NCBI RefSeq assembly: GCF_000214705.1
Contig: NC_015573.1
Coordinates: 384,501 to 448,500 of the forward strand
Reading direction: 5' to 3'
DNA length: 64,000 nucleotides
Source of the DNA: Desulfofundulus kuznetsovii DSM 6115
Lineage (GTDB): Bacteria; Bacillota; Desulfotomaculia; Desulfotomaculales; Desulfovirgulaceae
The notes below the pieces were generated by a model. That model was not told the origin of the DNA. It made no database searches and was given only the letters and a program-made list of their open reading frames with translations. The first letter of the stretch is position 1; every line of letters begins with the position of its first letter. The position numbers and the translations under genes were made by a program. Positions 16,124-23,923 of the stretch are shown piece by piece.

Positions 16124-17053
16124 ATGCGGCGCTGTGTGAAATGCAAAGGGGAGTCGGTAATAAATCTCAAATCGACCAATGCGGCCTTTTGTCAGGAACA
16201 TTTTATTGAGTACTTTTTAAGGCAGGTAGCCAGGGCCATCAAAAAATATAAAATGCTTGCCGAGGGGCAGCAGGTGCTGGTTGCCGTTTCAGGCGGGAAG
16301 GACAGCATGGCCCTGTGGGATGCCCTTTTGTCCCTGGGGTACAGGGCGGACGGGTTGCACGTGGACCTGGGCATAGGGGAATATTCCGAAGGTTCCCGGT
16401 TGATTTGTGAAAGGTTTGCCGCCAACCGGGGAGCCAGGTTGTACGTGCTTTCCCTGATGGACACATACGGCAGCAATATGCAGGAAATCGTCCGGCGTAC
16501 CCGCCGGGTGAGTTGTTCCGTTTGCGGTACGGTTAAAAGGTACCTGATGAACCTGGTGGTCCAGCAAAAGGGCTACCGGGTGGTGGCCACGGGACACAAT
16601 CTGGACGACGAAACAGCGGCTTTGCTTGGCAATTTATTTGGCTGGCAGGAAGGATACCTGGCACGCCAGTATCCACACCTGCCCTCCACCCATGCCCGCC
16701 TTCCCGCCCGCGTTAAACCGCTGGTCCGGTTGGGGGAAATGGAAACGGAATTGTATTGCCGGTTAAAGGGTATCGAGTTTCTTGCCGATGACTGCCCGCT
16801 GGCCAGGGGGGCGACATCTTTAGCTTATAAAGAATTAATTAACTCCCTGGAAGAGAAAATGCCCGGTACGAAACAAAGATTCCTCTTCGGTTTCTGGGAC
16901 AGGGGGCGCAGGAGTTTCATCGATACACCTGTGGAATTAAAAGGTTGTTCCCTGTGCGGCCAGCCGACCACGGCCGATACCTGCCTTTTTTGCCGCCTGA
17001 TGCAAAAGGCCGGCATCGATCCCCTGACCCAGCCGCAGGTACAGGAGATGTAA
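16124..17053 (+). CDS. TtuA/TtcA-family tRNA thiolase
   Basis: 309 residues from ATG 16124 (GGTGG upstream); an in-phase TTG at 16118 is possible. PP-loop ATPase with SGGKDS (~residue 56) for adenylating tRNA uridine or cytidine. An N-terminal CVKC...FCQEH zinc finger and a C-terminal CSLCG...CLFC finger frame the catalytic domain, and two catalytic/cluster cysteines lie in SCSVCG and DDCPLA. This double-finger layout is that of the TtcA group II enzymes such as TtuA, which make 2-thio-ribothymidine at position 54 of tRNA in thermophiles, rather than of classical TtcA. It sits between two tRNA genes. The substrate position is inferred from family architecture. Confidence 0.82.
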   Translation: MRRCVKCKGESVINLKSTNAAFCQEHFIEYFLRQVARAIKKYKMLAEGQQVLVAVSGGKDSMALWDALLSLGYRADGLHVDLGIGEYSEGSRLICERFAANRGARLYVLSLMDTYGSNMQEIVRRTRRVSCSVCGTVKRYLMNLVVQQKGYRVVATGHNLDDETAALLGNLFGWQEGYLARQYPHLPSTHARLPARVKPLVRLGEMETELYCRLKGIEFLADDCPLARGATSLAYKELINSLEEKMPGTKQRFLFGFWDRGRRSFIDTPVELKGCSLCGQPTTADTCLFCRLMQKAGIDPLTQPQVQEM

Positions 17054-17149
17054 AAAGCTTGTCACAGGCTGTTGCTGCGTAACACTTCGTATTGTATAAT
17101 ATAAGCACTGAGAATCAATAGGGGCTGCAGGCAACCTGCCCCCTATCAT

Positions 17150-17226
<77 letters not shown>

Positions 17227-17230
17227 GAAA

Positions 17231-17268
17231 AAAGACCGTCTTCAGGTTAAACCCTGAGGCGGTCTTTT
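17231..17268 (+). terminator. Terminator after tRNA-Arg
   Basis: Stem AAGACCG-CAGG / CCTG-CGGTCTT around TTAAA, followed by a T run; immediately after the tRNA. Confidence 0.85.
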
Positions 17269-17300
17269 ATTTGTCATTATGTCTTGCAATAAGTAAAGGA

Positions 17301-17963
17301 TCAATGACCGGACATTTCCAGGCGCAGGAGCCTGATTTCCCGGTCGTGCTCTTCCAGTTTGATAAAAGTTTCTACTTGTCTTCGTGCAAGGTGCTCGACT
17401 CTTTCTTCGATTCTGGCCACGGAGTTTCTGATGCTGACGAAATAATCCATGTGAACTGCGCGGGCATCGAAGAGGGCGCGGATCTTATCGATGATTTCGT
17501 TTTCGATAAGGGCTTCCATTCGTTCCATGCGCCCGGCGAGCTCCTGCTGGCCCTGCTCCAGGCCGCTGACGCGCTTAACAAGCTCGTGCTGGCCCTGTTC
17601 CAGGCTGCTGACACGCTTAACAAGCTCGTGCTGGCCCTGTTCCAGGCTGCTGACGCGCTTAACAAGCTCCTGCTGGCCCTGCTCAACGTTGCTGATGCGC
17701 TGTTCCATTCGTTCTATGCGCCCGGCGAGCTCCTGCTGGCCCTGTTCCAGGCCGCTGACGCGCTTGACAAGCTCCTGCTGGCCCTGCTCAACGTTGCTGA
17801 TACGCTGTTCCATTCGTTCCATGCGCCCGGCGAGCTCCTCCTGGCCTTGTTCGAGGCCGCCGATGCGCTGCTCCACGTTGCCGATGCGTTGATCCATATT
17901 GCCGACACATTGATTCAAGGCCTTTAATTCACCGAGGATTTCTTTCAGCAGTTGCTCGGACAT
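17301..17963 (-). CDS. Repeat-built coiled-coil protein, hypothetical
   Basis: 220 residues, mostly heptad coiled coil. Residues ~20-145 are made of near-identical units: 14-residue blocks of the type LEQGQHELVKRVSS occur in tandem and combine with MERMEQRISNVE blocks into a ~35-residue higher-order unit. At DNA level these appear as 42-bp direct repeats, so unit number may vary by recombination. The C-terminal ~70 residues (after ENEIIDKIRALFDARAVHMD) are not repetitive. No signal peptide or membrane span. Family members with this look are common in Clostridia but without known role. Start ATG after GGGGGAACG. Confidence 0.75.
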   Translation of the reverse strand: MSEQLLKEILGELKALNQCVGNMDQRIGNVEQRIGGLEQGQEELAGRMERMEQRISNVEQGQQELVKRVSGLEQGQQELAGRIERMEQRISNVEQGQQELVKRVSSLEQGQHELVKRVSSLEQGQHELVKRVSGLEQGQQELAGRMERMEALIENEIIDKIRALFDARAVHMDYFVSIRNSVARIEERVEHLARRQVETFIKLEEHDREIRLLRLEMSGH

Positions 17964-18079
17964 GGATCGTTCCCCCCTTTCAATTATATTTCCCTCGCGG
18001 GTAATCGTGGACTTACTAGAAAATCTAGGGATACATCGAAGAAGCCGGCGAAGACATCTCCACCTGCTGAGTTTTTGTT

Positions 18080-18826
18080 TTACAGGCCGACCCTGGCGCG
18101 GGCGAAAGGCTCCATGTGGCCGCGCACATTGAGGCTCTTGGACATGACGATCATTTCCCCGTCTTCCAGGGGGATACCCGTTTTGGGGTGGGGGCCTATC
18201 TGCTCAACCAACCATTCTTTGAACAACTGCAGGCCGCCCATGTTAACCGGGAACCCGCCCCACAAATCCCAGGCCCGGAAGTAGACGTAAAAGTGCATCC
18301 GGTAAACGCCCGCCTTTCTATCCATGCGGATTTTGGTGTCAATCAGCCTGAGGCAGGGCAGGGATTTACCTCTGGCCAGATCGGACGGAGAAGCGATTTC
18401 TATGCACCCCTTCACGTGGTCAAATCCATAGGTGCGGTAGTAGCGAATCAGGTCGTCCACCTGCTCGCAGATGCGTTCGCCGTAAGTGTACGACTCGTTT
18501 TCCGCTTTGTACGGGTTCAGGATATAGGTGGCAAAGTACTCCTCGATCTTGTCCATCGTGGTAGGGGGAGCTGGAATACCCAGTCCGGGTGGCAGGATAT
18601 CGCAAAGCGGTCGCTCCCAGGGGTGGGTGATCTGGCAGACTGCGAAATCAAACTCCCGCCGGCTGTTGTCGCACCGGCCGTGCTCGTCCGCGCCGCCGCC
18701 CCACTCGGGGAAATATGTATAGGCGTCAATTTCAAACAGCTTTTTTAAAAGCAGGTACCAGGCTTCAGGCAGGTTCCTGGCTCTAATAAAAACTGGCTCA
18801 AGGTATTCCCTCATATCTTCAGACAT
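18080..18826 (-). CDS. Thymidylate synthase (ThyA/dCMP hydroxymethylase family), archaeal-like
   Basis: 248 residues. The C-terminal half has the ThyA active-site order: nucleophile Cys158 in SLPCLRL, then the substrate-binding block FRAWDLWGGFPVN, which aligns residue by residue with R-x-x-D-x-x-x-G-x-P-x-N of bacterial ThyA. The N-terminal half (ITHPWERPLCDIL) is unlike typical bacterial ThyA and closer to the short methanogen-type enzymes. Expected reaction: methylation (or hydroxymethylation) of dUMP/dCMP with methylene-tetrahydrofolate. It stands alone next to an IS607-type element and may have been acquired. dTMP synthase versus hydroxymethylase cannot be settled by eye. Confidence 0.75.
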   Translation of the reverse strand: MSEDMREYLEPVFIRARNLPEAWYLLLKKLFEIDAYTYFPEWGGGADEHGRCDNSRREFDFAVCQITHPWERPLCDILPPGLGIPAPPTTMDKIEEYFATYILNPYKAENESYTYGERICEQVDDLIRYYRTYGFDHVKGCIEIASPSDLARGKSLPCLRLIDTKIRMDRKAGVYRMHFYVYFRAWDLWGGFPVNMGGLQLFKEWLVEQIGPHPKTGIPLEDGEMIVMSKSLNVRGHMEPFARARVGL

Positions 18827-18917
18827 TTCCGCCCTCTCCTTTTGCTGGTATGGCTACCGGTATGAATTTAACATTTGGGAGATTTTTGGTCAAGATATAT
18901 TTTTGTCCTGTCAACAG

Positions 18918-18946
18918 TTGACATATTCCCTGTACAATAATATACT
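18918..18946 (+). promoter_or_regulatory. Promoter giving a leaderless recombinase mRNA
   Basis: TTGACA (18918-18923), 17-bp spacer, TATACT (18941-18946). The ATG begins 7 bp after the -10 box, where transcription should start, and there is no Shine-Dalgarno sequence. Confidence 0.75.
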
Positions 18947-18952
18947 TACCTC

Positions 18953-19603
18953 ATGAAACATGATCTGGAAGTCTATTTACCAATGAGGAAAGCCTGCGAA
19001 ATTCTGGGCGTTGTACCCATAACTCTGCGCCGGTGGGAGAAAGCAGGTAAAATTAAGGCCATCCGCACTCCTTCCGGTCAAAGGCGCTACGCCCGGAGCG
19101 AGATCCTTCGCCTTTTGGGAGAAAATCAGCCCGAGGGCGTTCGGGCCGTAATCTATGCCCGGGTATCTTCGGCAAAGCAGGTCGGCGAAGGAAACCTGGA
19201 ACGCCAAAAGCAGCGTTTAGAAAGATATGCCCGGGAAAAGGGTTACGAGATAAAAGCAGTCATTACCGAACAGGGTTCAGGACTGAACGAGAAAAGAAAA
19301 GGCCTCGACCGGATTTTTAAAATGGCCCGCGAGGGGAAAATCGACCTGGTAGTAATCGAATTCAAAGACAGGCTGGCCCGGTTCGGCTACAATTACATCG
19401 AAAAATACCTCAACGCTTTCGGTGTCCGGATAGAAGTCGTCAACGGGGCAGAACCGAAATCCCTTCAGGAAGAGCTTGTTGCTGACATGTTAGCTATTCT
19501 TTCCAGTTTCAGTGCCAGGCTGTACGGCCACCGGAGTAAAGAGTTCCGAAAAAAAGTAAGGGAGGCCATGAAAGATATTGAAGCTGCCGAAAAAGCCGAA
19601 TAA
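18953..19603 (+). CDS. tnpA: IS607-family serine recombinase (transposase A)
   Basis: 216 residues. N-terminal MerR-type winged helix (LPMRKACEILGVVPITLRRWEKAGKI) reads DNA; the following serine-recombinase domain has the nucleophile in YARVSSAKQ (~Ser72) and the conserved arginine segments ERQKQRLERYA and FKDRLARFG. Uninterrupted, so probably active. Translation must start at the mRNA 5' end because the ATG coincides with the predicted transcription start. Confidence 0.93.
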   Translation: MKHDLEVYLPMRKACEILGVVPITLRRWEKAGKIKAIRTPSGQRRYARSEILRLLGENQPEGVRAVIYARVSSAKQVGEGNLERQKQRLERYAREKGYEIKAVITEQGSGLNEKRKGLDRIFKMAREGKIDLVVIEFKDRLARFGYNYIEKYLNAFGVRIEVVNGAEPKSLQEELVADMLAILSSFSARLYGHRSKEFRKKVREAMKDIEAAEKAE

Positions 19604-19604
19604 T

Positions 19605-21053
19605 ATGTTCACTATAAAAGGCATATTAACGGTGGACGAGCGCCTAGCGGCAACCCTGATTAATTTCATGCGCGTCTTTCAGGCGGCCAGGCGCACCGCC
19701 TACCAGGCCATCCGCCGGGGAGTGAAGAGAGAAGAAATTATTTTCTCCCTCCAGAATAAATTCATCCGCAACGCCCGCTGGTGCCAGTGGGCCTATGCCG
19801 AAGCGGAAGACACCATCCGCTCTCAGAAAGAACTCATCGACATGTACATACACGACCTGGAAGCGAAAATCAAAAAAGCTGAAGAAAAACTGGAACGGAC
19901 AAAAAACTCTATCCACCGCAAGGGGATTTTAAACAGAATCGAAAAACTGCAAAACAGACTTTCTTACTGGCAATCGCACAAAGAAAAAGGCACCGTTCCC
20001 CCCGCTGTCTTCGGCGGTAAGAAAAACTTCATCGCTTTAACGAAGGGTAAGCTTTCCTGAGAAGAGTGGAAAGAACTACGAAGCAATTCCTTTACCAGCG
20101 TCGGCCAGGCCAACCAGAAGGGGTTAAAAGGACAGCCGGGCAACGCCAACACGGAGATCTTCTTCGACGGGAAAAATTTCTTCTTGAACGTTTACCTGCC
20201 CCCGAAAGACGAAGATATAAAACTGGGCCGGGGCATCCCCCGCCGGGAAGAAGACTGGATCACGCTGCCACTGTCCATACCTGTTCCTTACGTCAAGTAC
20301 CTGGCTGAACATTTAGCCACCGGCCGGCCCTACACGGTGCAGGTCATCCACAAGAAGAACCGGTTTTTCTGCCACATTTCCTTTTCCCTGGAAGATGCCA
20401 GAGAAGTTGACCGGAGTTTAAAAATGGCCGGGATAGACCTGAACCCGCAGGTCATTTCGGTAACCATTGTCCATCCCAACGGCAACTATCTGGCTTCGCG
20501 CAATTTTCCCTGCCCGGACCTGCCCTATGTGAGCCACGAAAAGAGGTTACACATCATCGGCAACCTCTGCAGGGAAGTTGCCGGGTGGTTAAAAGAACAG
20601 GGTGTCGCCCAGGTTGCGTTAGAGGAGTTGTTTTTCAACCAGGACCACGACACCAACCGCTTCTTCAACCGGATGAGCCACAACTTTTCGCATAAAGCCA
20701 TGTTCACCAGCCTGGTCATCCGTTTAAGAAAAGAAGGGATTGCAGTTTTTACAGTAGCTCCGAAGTTCACTTCCCTCATCGGGTTTGCCAAGTATAAAGA
20801 TACCTACGGCCTGGCCGTCCACCAGGCCGCCGCCCTGGTCATCGCCAGGCGGGCGCTGGGTTACAAAGAAAAGCTGCCCAGGGAAATTAAAAAGCTGCTG
20901 GCGCCGAAGGAAGGACAGCCGCACCTTTCTACCTGGGGTAAGCTTTTCGGTATAGTCAAGACCACCCGCCAAAAAGCTAGGAAAAACGGTGATTATAAAA
21001 AGAGCTGGACGATCGAAAATTACCTGACTTATGCGAAGCTAAAAATTGTATAA
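19605..21053 (+). pseudogene. tnpB: tnpB of IS607 element with one in-frame TGA
   Basis: RNA-guided endonuclease-like accessory protein, 482 codons. A single TGA at 20058-20060 (codon 152) interrupts an otherwise intact frame; reading resumes in the same phase at EEWKELRSNS. The RuvC domain shows catalytic Asp in AGIDLNP and Glu in VALEELFF. There is no CxxC zinc finger, and in place of the usual DRDLNAA third motif there is KYKDTYGLAVHQAAALVIARR, a pattern seen in TnpB lineages with a rearranged RuvC-III region. Either a recent nonsense mutation or a sequencing difference would explain the stop. Internal restart is conceivable at ATG 20184. Confidence 0.8.
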
Positions 21054-21350
21054 ACTTTCAAGCCTGCCGTTCTTGCCTTATGCACGGCTTTCCTGGGAAG
21101 CCGGCGCCCGTGATAGAAAAGAGCAGGGTATCCGACCGGATGGAGCAACGTTCGCGGTTTAGTAACCGTTCAAGGGGAGAGCGGGGGCGGCAGGTAGGCG
21201 TGGTAACTCCCCCCTCCGGTATGTGCCCAAAGGGCAACTCCTTGCGTAAGCAGGAAGTTTGTTCTGCGGGACGGAAAAACGCTGGAGTGCCGCCTTAAAG
21301 CCACAAGCCTGCCAGGTGCATACCTGCTTTGCAAGTATGTGGGGCTTCCT
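21054..21350 (+). ncRNA. Candidate TnpB guide (omega) RNA and IS607 right end
   Basis: Non-coding segment directly after tnpB, where guide RNAs of these elements are encoded. Several hairpins are visible: CATAC-TGC/GCA-GTATG at ~21318-21339, TGCCCAAAGGGCA at ~21224, and the long GCCGGCGCC region near 21100. The last hairpin probably marks the end of the scaffold, with the guide reading into the flank. Limits are approximate. Confidence 0.4.
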
Positions 21351-21477
21351 CTTCTGGGGTTTAAGGTCGGGCCAGACGGTGACGGAGGTAGCCGTCGGTG
21401 GCAATGCCATCTGCACAATGAGTACCTTGGTACAGGGTATATTTAGTCAACTAATGTATAACTCTGTATAGGGAAAA

Positions 21478-22032
21478 TTGACCTCTCAAGAAGCGGCCCG
21501 GTCTGTAGAAACGTTAATCCAGGCCATAGAAAAAATAGTGCTGTTTGTAGATGCAATTAACGATATTGCCGAACAGACCAACCTCCTGGCCTTAAATGCA
21601 GCCATTGAGGCGGCCCGGGCCGGGGAGGCCGGCCGGGGGTTTGCCGTAGTGGCGGAAGAAGTGCGCAAGCTGGCGGAAAACTCCGCTCGCTCGGCAAAAG
21701 AAATAAGCTCCATCATCGGCGAGGTGCAGCAACAGTCCGCCCAGGCCGTGAGAATTATGGAAAGCGGCAAGGAAAAAACCGTTCAAGGCAGCCGGGTGGT
21801 GGAGGAAGTGGGACGGTCCCTGATGTCCATTATCGAGCTGGTCAAGGAGCTCAGCCAGAAGGCACAGGAAGTGGCTGTGTCTGCGGGGCAGATGTCCGAA
21901 GCGGTTCAAAACGTGGCGGCTACCACGGAGGAACAAACCGCGGCCATGGAAGAAGTTGCTGCTTCAGCCGCCGAGCTAAACAAAATAGCTGGTTCTATGA
22001 AGGAAATGGTCAGCCAGTTCAGGCTGGAGTAA
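21478..22032 (+). pseudogene. C-terminal fragment of a methyl-accepting chemotaxis protein
   Basis: 184 codons encode most of the cytoplasmic signalling domain of a chemoreceptor, with the hallmark hairpin tip [31 protein letters not shown]-type sequence near residue 40 and the adaptation helix [15 protein letters not shown]. Sensor, membrane and HAMP parts are missing; a stop codon lies two codons upstream of the TTG and the DNA before it is IS607-derived or unassigned. Probably truncated by rearrangement around the element. Expression as a short soluble receptor cannot be excluded, but the ribosome-binding site is weak. Confidence 0.75.
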
Positions 22033-22050
22033 GGGAGAATCAAAGAGAAG

Positions 22051-22082
22051 GCGGGCCTGCCTTTGGGGCGGCCCGCTTTTTT
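22051..22082 (+). terminator. Terminator after chemoreceptor remnant
   Basis: Stem GCGGGCC / GGCCCGC with 12-base loop and TTTTTT. Confidence 0.85.
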
Positions 22083-22100
22083 ACCGGCCACGTCACTTGT

Positions 22101-22205
22101 CAATCGGAGACGGTTGATTTCCTTCAAGCTATTGAGGTCGTTCATTTTAATCAAGTGATCCGAGACGGTATACAAAACGTTTTCAATATACAGCGCTCTT
22201 TTGAC
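22101..22205 (-). pseudogene. Remnant of a beta-propeller secreted protein
   Basis: A 35-codon stretch on the minus strand reads VKRALYIENVLYTVSDHL and continues IKMNDLNSLKEINRLRL, which resembles the C-terminal end of secreted Beta_propel-domain proteins. No start, signal peptide or remaining domain is present. Recognised by eye only; a small decayed leftover beside the chemoreceptor fragment. Confidence 0.35.
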
Positions 22206-22322
22206 CGGCGAGTTTTCACCAGCTCCCACTTTTAAAGGGCAGGGAAAAGGGTGGCTTGCAGAGAATTGGGACTTGTAGCCGGAATTTAAAGCCAAAATTT
22301 TAAGGATGGTTCACCAAAAGAC

Positions 22323-23582
22323 ATGCGAACACTCCCTTATCCGGAACAAAAAAAGAGCCCGGGATTTAAAGCCATTATTTCATCCCTGCGCCACCGGAAT
22401 TTTCGCCTTTTTTGGACCGGCCAGTGCATTTCCCTGGTGGGCACCTGGATGCAGAATATGGCTCAATCCTGGCTGGTGCTGGAACTGACCGGTTCCCCGT
22501 TTCTGTTGGGGCTGGTGGGGGCCTTGCAGTTCATCCCGTTGCTTCTCTTCGCCCTGTTTACCGGGGTGGTGGTCGACCGCCTGCCCAAGCGACCCCTGCT
22601 CCTGTTTGCCCAGGGCATGTCTATGCTCATTGCTCTTGTTCTGGGCCTGCTTACCCTTTTTAACGTGGTGCAGTACTGGCACGTGGCGGTGCTGGCCTTT
22701 CTTTTGGGGACCATGCATTCCCTGGACATGCCGGCACGCCAGGCCTTTATCATCGAGCTGGTAGGCCGGGATGATCTGATGAACGCCATTGCCCTCAATT
22801 CCTCCGTATTCAACGGGGCGCGCATCATTGGTCCGGCTGTGGCCGGCCTGGTGATCAGCACCGTGGGGATTGCGGCCTGTTTCCTGGCCAACGCGGCCAG
22901 CTTTTTGTTCGTGCTGGGCGGGCTTTTGTTGATCCAGGTACAGGAGGATAAGGCTGTCCGGGAGGGGCATAAAAAACTGTGGGAAGATGTACGGGAGGGC
23001 CTTGCCTATATTCTTTCCAACCCAACGGTGTTTACCGTACTGGCCATGGTAGGCAGTATGAGTACCCTGGCCATCAATTTTAACGTGCTGGTACCCGTTT
23101 TTGCCCGGGAGGTGCTGCACAGGGAGGCCCAGGGCTTTGGCTTTCTCATGTCTGCCACGGGGTTGGGGGCCTTTATGGGCGCACTTACCCTCGCCTACCT
23201 CAGCAACCGCGGCCCGCGGGTCAAATTGCTCCTGGCCGCCGCTTCAGGCTTTTGTTTGTGCGAGCTATTGCTGGCCCTGGTGCGCTACTACCCCCTGGCC
23301 CTGGTGCTGCTGTGCCTTGCCGGCTTTGCTGTGAGCACCTTTAGTGCTTCCGCCAACGCCACCGTCCAGATGAACGTTCCCGACCGCCTGCGGGGCCGGG
23401 TGATGAGCATTTATTCCCTGGTCTTTATCGGCCTGGTGCCGCTGGGCAATTTTTTCAGCGGTACTGTGGCCCACTTCTGGGGTGCTCCGGTCGGGTTCGC
23501 CCTGGGCGGCGGCCTGGCCTTGCTGTTCCTGCTTTTCCTTAGCCGCCGGTTGCTGCGGCATCAACATACCCCAGTCTCTTAA
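22323..23582 (+). CDS. MFS transporter (DHA3/EntS-like)
   Basis: 419 residues with twelve hydrophobic segments. The N-terminus NFRLFWTGQCISLVGTWMQNMAQSWLV and the loop VVDRLPKRPLLL are typical of the MFS_3 / enterobactin-exporter-like subgroup of drug:proton antiporters, as is DMPARQAFIIELVGRDDLMNAIALNS after helix 4. Likely a proton-driven exporter; substrate unknown. It stands alone, with an inverted-repeat element directly after its stop. Confidence 0.88.
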   Translation: MRTLPYPEQKKSPGFKAIISSLRHRNFRLFWTGQCISLVGTWMQNMAQSWLVLELTGSPFLLGLVGALQFIPLLLFALFTGVVVDRLPKRPLLLFAQGMSMLIALVLGLLTLFNVVQYWHVAVLAFLLGTMHSLDMPARQAFIIELVGRDDLMNAIALNSSVFNGARIIGPAVAGLVISTVGIAACFLANAASFLFVLGGLLLIQVQEDKAVREGHKKLWEDVREGLAYILSNPTVFTVLAMVGSMSTLAINFNVLVPVFAREVLHREAQGFGFLMSATGLGAFMGALTLAYLSNRGPRVKLLLAAASGFCLCELLLALVRYYPLALVLLCLAGFAVSTFSASANATVQMNVPDRLRGRVMSIYSLVFIGLVPLGNFFSGTVAHFWGAPVGFALGGGLALLFLLFLSRRLLRHQHTPVS

Positions 23583-23600
23583 TAAGCAGCAACCTTTGAC

Positions 23601-23857
23601 GGCACGGCGTTGTCCTGAGCGAACGACTTTGCGGAGCGCCGGTAACAGTACCCGGCGAAGCGAGGCTGCCGGCTCGGCTCTCGAGGACGCCAAACGCAAT
23701 CAAACGGAAGAACACCTATTGGAACACATCGGGCAGTTTGAGTGCGATTGAAAGGAAGTAGTGACGATGGTAATCCGCAGAGAGCCAGAGCCGGCCCGAA
23801 GCAAGCCGTGGTACTGTCGGCGCGGAGCACTGGAGTGAGCGTGGACAACGCCGTGCC
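23601..23857. repeat. 257-bp inverted-repeat element
   Basis: Outer ends GGCACGGCGTTGTCC and its exact complement (23601-23615 and 23843-23857), with further partly matching bases inward (GGAGCGCCG / CGGCGCGGAGC). No target duplication seen. It shares the internal motif CACTGGAGTGAGCG with the elements at 1186-1384 and ~35589-35657 although the ends differ. No CDS. Confidence 0.6.
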
Positions 23858-23869
23858 TCCTTCGAACAA

Positions 23870-23902
23870 TAAAAAACCGGGAAACTTCACTGAGTTTCCC
23901 GG
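23870..23902 (-). terminator. Terminator of the Na+-decarboxylase operon
   Basis: On the minus strand CCGGGAAACT / AGTTTCCCGG followed by TTTTTT. Confidence 0.88.
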
Positions 23903-23923
23903 CGCGCCAAAGGGGTTTTTCCC

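Larger units (their letters stand above)
18900..21340 (+). mobile_element. IS607-type insertion sequence
   Basis: Consists of a MerR-headed serine recombinase gene and, 1 bp downstream, a tnpB gene, the standard two-gene IS607 layout. No terminal inverted repeats or target duplications are expected for this family, so the ends are approximate: the left end lies shortly upstream of the promoter and the right end somewhere after the structured region that follows tnpB. The tnpB gene carries an in-frame stop. The element separates the ThyA-like gene from a chemoreceptor remnant. Confidence 0.8.

Noticed and set aside
17372-17686. CRISPR-like periodic repeats in the coiled-coil gene
   Set aside because: The 42-bp periodicity keeps one reading frame and has no spacers between repeats; it is a protein repeat.
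20058-20060. TGA in tnpB as a selenocysteine codon
   Set aside because: The position is outside any redox motif, no selenocysteine insertion hairpin is evident right after it, and TnpB proteins are not selenoproteins.
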